7,233 bases of DNA from Candidatus Poribacteria bacterium (GTDB lineage Bacteria > Poribacteria > DTPJ01 > WJIO01): contig WJIO01000105.1 in the NCBI GenBank assembly GCA_014730235.1, positions 1-7,233 on the forward strand, in the 5' to 3' direction. The position numbers and the translations under genes are program-made. The notes beneath the pieces were generated by a model, which did no database searches, was not told the origin of the DNA, and saw nothing but the letters and a program-made list of their open reading frames with translations. Each line of letters opens with the position of its first letter. Position 1 is the first letter of the stretch. This document shows positions 6,228 to 7,233 of this stretch, in pieces.

Positions 6228-7233
6228 CGAGTTCCCCCGCTTTCCTGTTTTATTTTCGCCCAGATACTTACCATATTACCAAAGGGCGTGACAGGTTCAC
6301 TGCTTATATAACCTGTATCATATTCTTCGACAAAAGCCTCGCCTTTTGGTTCTGCCGCAGGTAGTGTACCTCCTACAGCGTATACTTTCCCATTTACAGC
6401 AGCCGCTGCAAGACCCCATCTGGGTGTAAGCATATCAGCTTTCTTTGTCCATGTATCGGTTTTGGGATCATATTCTTCCACAGAATTGAAGACGTTATTT
6501 TTGGTTATTCCACCAAAGACATATATCTTACCCCCGGCTGCGCTAATCCCAAATGCTGTTCTGGGTGTAGGCATATCAGCTTTCTTTGTCCATGTGTCCG
6601 TAGCAGGATCATATTCTTCTACAGTAGAAAGAATTTCCCCACCGATTTGACCACCTGGACCCGCCTGACCACCAATGGCGTATATTTTACCGTTAATTTC
6701 ACAAACATTCAGGCCTGATCTGGGTGTAGGCATATCCATCTTTCTTTCCCACCTGTCTTTGGCCACATCGTATTCTTCAACATTGGCGAGGGGATTTATG
6801 CCGTCAGTTCCACCGATGGCATATATTTTGCCATCAACTACACTTGAAGCCAGAGCGCCTCTTGCTGTCGGCATGTTGGTCATCAATCTCCATTTGTCAC
6901 CGGCTGGATCATATTCCTCTACGTCTGACAGAAGAAATATCATATCAGCACCGCCTATAACATATATCTTTCCATCGGCTTCACATGAAGTTAAACCGGA
7001 TCTGGCGTTGGGAATTTCTTTTTTATTTGTCCATATATCAGTAGCAGGATCATATTCTTCCACTGCATTGACAGAAGATACCATATCCAGCATTCCACCT
7101 ATAGCGTAAATTTTCCCGCCTGAAGCTGCAACAGTCAGACCGTATCTCTCAGTGGGCATATTTGCCTTTTTAACCCAGGTATCAGGAGCACTAAAACAAA
7201 CCGAATTTAATATTAAAAACCCAATAATCCAGA
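6224..7233 (-). CDS. Secreted kelch-repeat six-bladed beta-propeller protein (5' end outside window)
   Basis: Six kelch repeats are visible, each with a D-x-W start, MPT-R motif, GKIYAIGG-type double glycine and VEEYD end. They span nucleotides 7183-6311 and are enough for a complete six-bladed propeller. The frame stays open above the first Met (7159-7157) to the window edge and encodes a hydrophobic stretch, WIIGFLILNSVCFSA, then PDTWVKKAN, the missing first strand of blade 1. That is the end of a signal peptide with likely cleavage after FSA, so 7159 is not the start; the true start lies outside. Cys in LNSVC has a poor lipobox context. At least 335 residues are present. A 28-residue tail (VTPFGNMVSIWAKIK and neighbours) follows blade 6. 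Propellers of this kind bind proteins or glycans, or in some families act as oxidases or lyases; no catalytic residues are recognised here. The gene is coupled by ATGA to the sulfatase. Confidence 0.92.
   Translation of the reverse strand, partial: WIIGFLILNSVCFSAPDTWVKKANMPTERYGLTVAASGGKIYAIGGMLDMVSSVNAVEEYDPATDIWTNKKEIPNARSGLTSCEADGKIYVIGGADMIFLLSDVEEYDPAGDKWRLMTNMPTARGALASSVVDGKIYAIGGTDGINPLANVEEYDVAKDRWERKMDMPTPRSGLNVCEINGKIYAIGGQAGPGGQIGGEILSTVEEYDPATDTWTKKADMPTPRTAFGISAAGGKIYVFGGITKNNVFNSVEEYDPKTDTWTKKADMLTPRWGLAAAAVNGKVYAVGGTLPAAEPKGEAFVEEYDTGYISSEPVTPFGNMVSIWAKIKQESGGTR
6311..7183 (-). repeat. Six tandem kelch repeats in coding sequence, about 141-nt period
   Basis: In transcription order the repeats are 7183-7040, 7039-6899, 6898-6758, 6757-6599, 6598-6458 and 6457-6311. 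Blades 2, 3 and 5 are exactly 141 nt (47 codons). Blade 4 has a longer Gly-rich loop (159 nt) and blade 6 an extra loop (147 nt). The start of blades 5 and 6 matches at 37 of 39 nucleotides (6598-6560 against 6457-6419), which points to fairly recent duplication or gene conversion. Confidence 0.9.
7165..7233 (-). other. End of a probable signal peptide in the kelch gene
   Basis: Codons upstream of the first Met read W-I-I-G-F-L-I-L-N-S-V-C-F-S-A, then P-D-T-W. This is a hydrophobic core followed by a small-residue site (F-S-A) suited to signal peptidase I. The positively charged n-region and start codon would lie beyond 7233. No ATG, GTG or TTG occurs in frame between 7160 and 7233. Confidence 0.75.

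Noticed and set aside
6462-7109. Plus-strand reading frames with repeating GSYSST motifs
   Set aside because: These are antisense shadows of the kelch repeats. The periodicity comes from the 141-nt coding repeat on the minus strand, and the sense frame has clear family motifs.
7157-7159. ATG as the start of the kelch protein
   Set aside because: The frame stays open upstream and encodes the first strand of blade 1 and a signal peptide, and no Shine-Dalgarno precedes this ATG.
6311-7183. Regularly spaced similar words as a CRISPR-like array
   Set aside because: The period is 141 nt, repeats are inexact, and the whole stretch is one open frame coding for kelch blades.

Overview
The window is bacterial DNA: Shine-Dalgarno sites, a ClpX-type ATPase, a hybrid histidine kinase and an intrinsic terminator are all present. 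It is AT-rich, most strongly in the kinase gene and the spacers; by eye the sulfatase and kelch genes are less AT-rich. The mix of a formylglycine-type sulfatase, a secreted kelch propeller and a clan GH-A-like glycosidase resembles sulfatase-rich environmental lineages (Planctomycetes, Lentisphaerae, Poribacteria and similar uncultured groups). The tail of the kelch protein reminds me of Poribacteria, but the sequence alone does not fix the taxon. All five genes lie on the minus strand, so transcription runs from high to low coordinates.

In order of transcription: (1) 7233-6224 is a kelch-repeat six-bladed beta-propeller whose start lies outside the window. Its reading frame continues above the first internal Met into a signal peptide. 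(2) 6227-4842 is a type I sulfatase, overlapping the kelch stop by ATGA. (3) 4816-4775 is a strong intrinsic terminator closing that unit. (4) A candidate extended -10 promoter at 4741-4713 precedes a second unit: a TIM-barrel glycosidase-like protein with an unusual four-cysteine cluster (4627-3665), then a soluble three-PAS hybrid histidine kinase (3610-1151). (5) The 376-nt spacer 1150-775 holds a 147-bp near-symmetric palindrome (921-1067), probably a MITE or REP-type element, and a candidate sigma-70 promoter. (6) 774-1 is the start of a ClpX-like AAA+ ATPase that lacks the zinc-binding domain and begins at TTG; it runs off the window.

The sulfatase and glycosidase suggest processing of a sulfated carbohydrate, with the kelch protein as a possible secreted binding partner. 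Neither enzyme has a visible signal peptide, so they would act on imported material or leave by another route. No transporter, SusC/D pair or formylglycine-generating enzyme is in view. The kinase has no output domain and no neighbouring response regulator. I found no convincing complete new system. The best leads are the palindromic element, the divergent ClpX-like protein and the cysteine cluster in the glycosidase.
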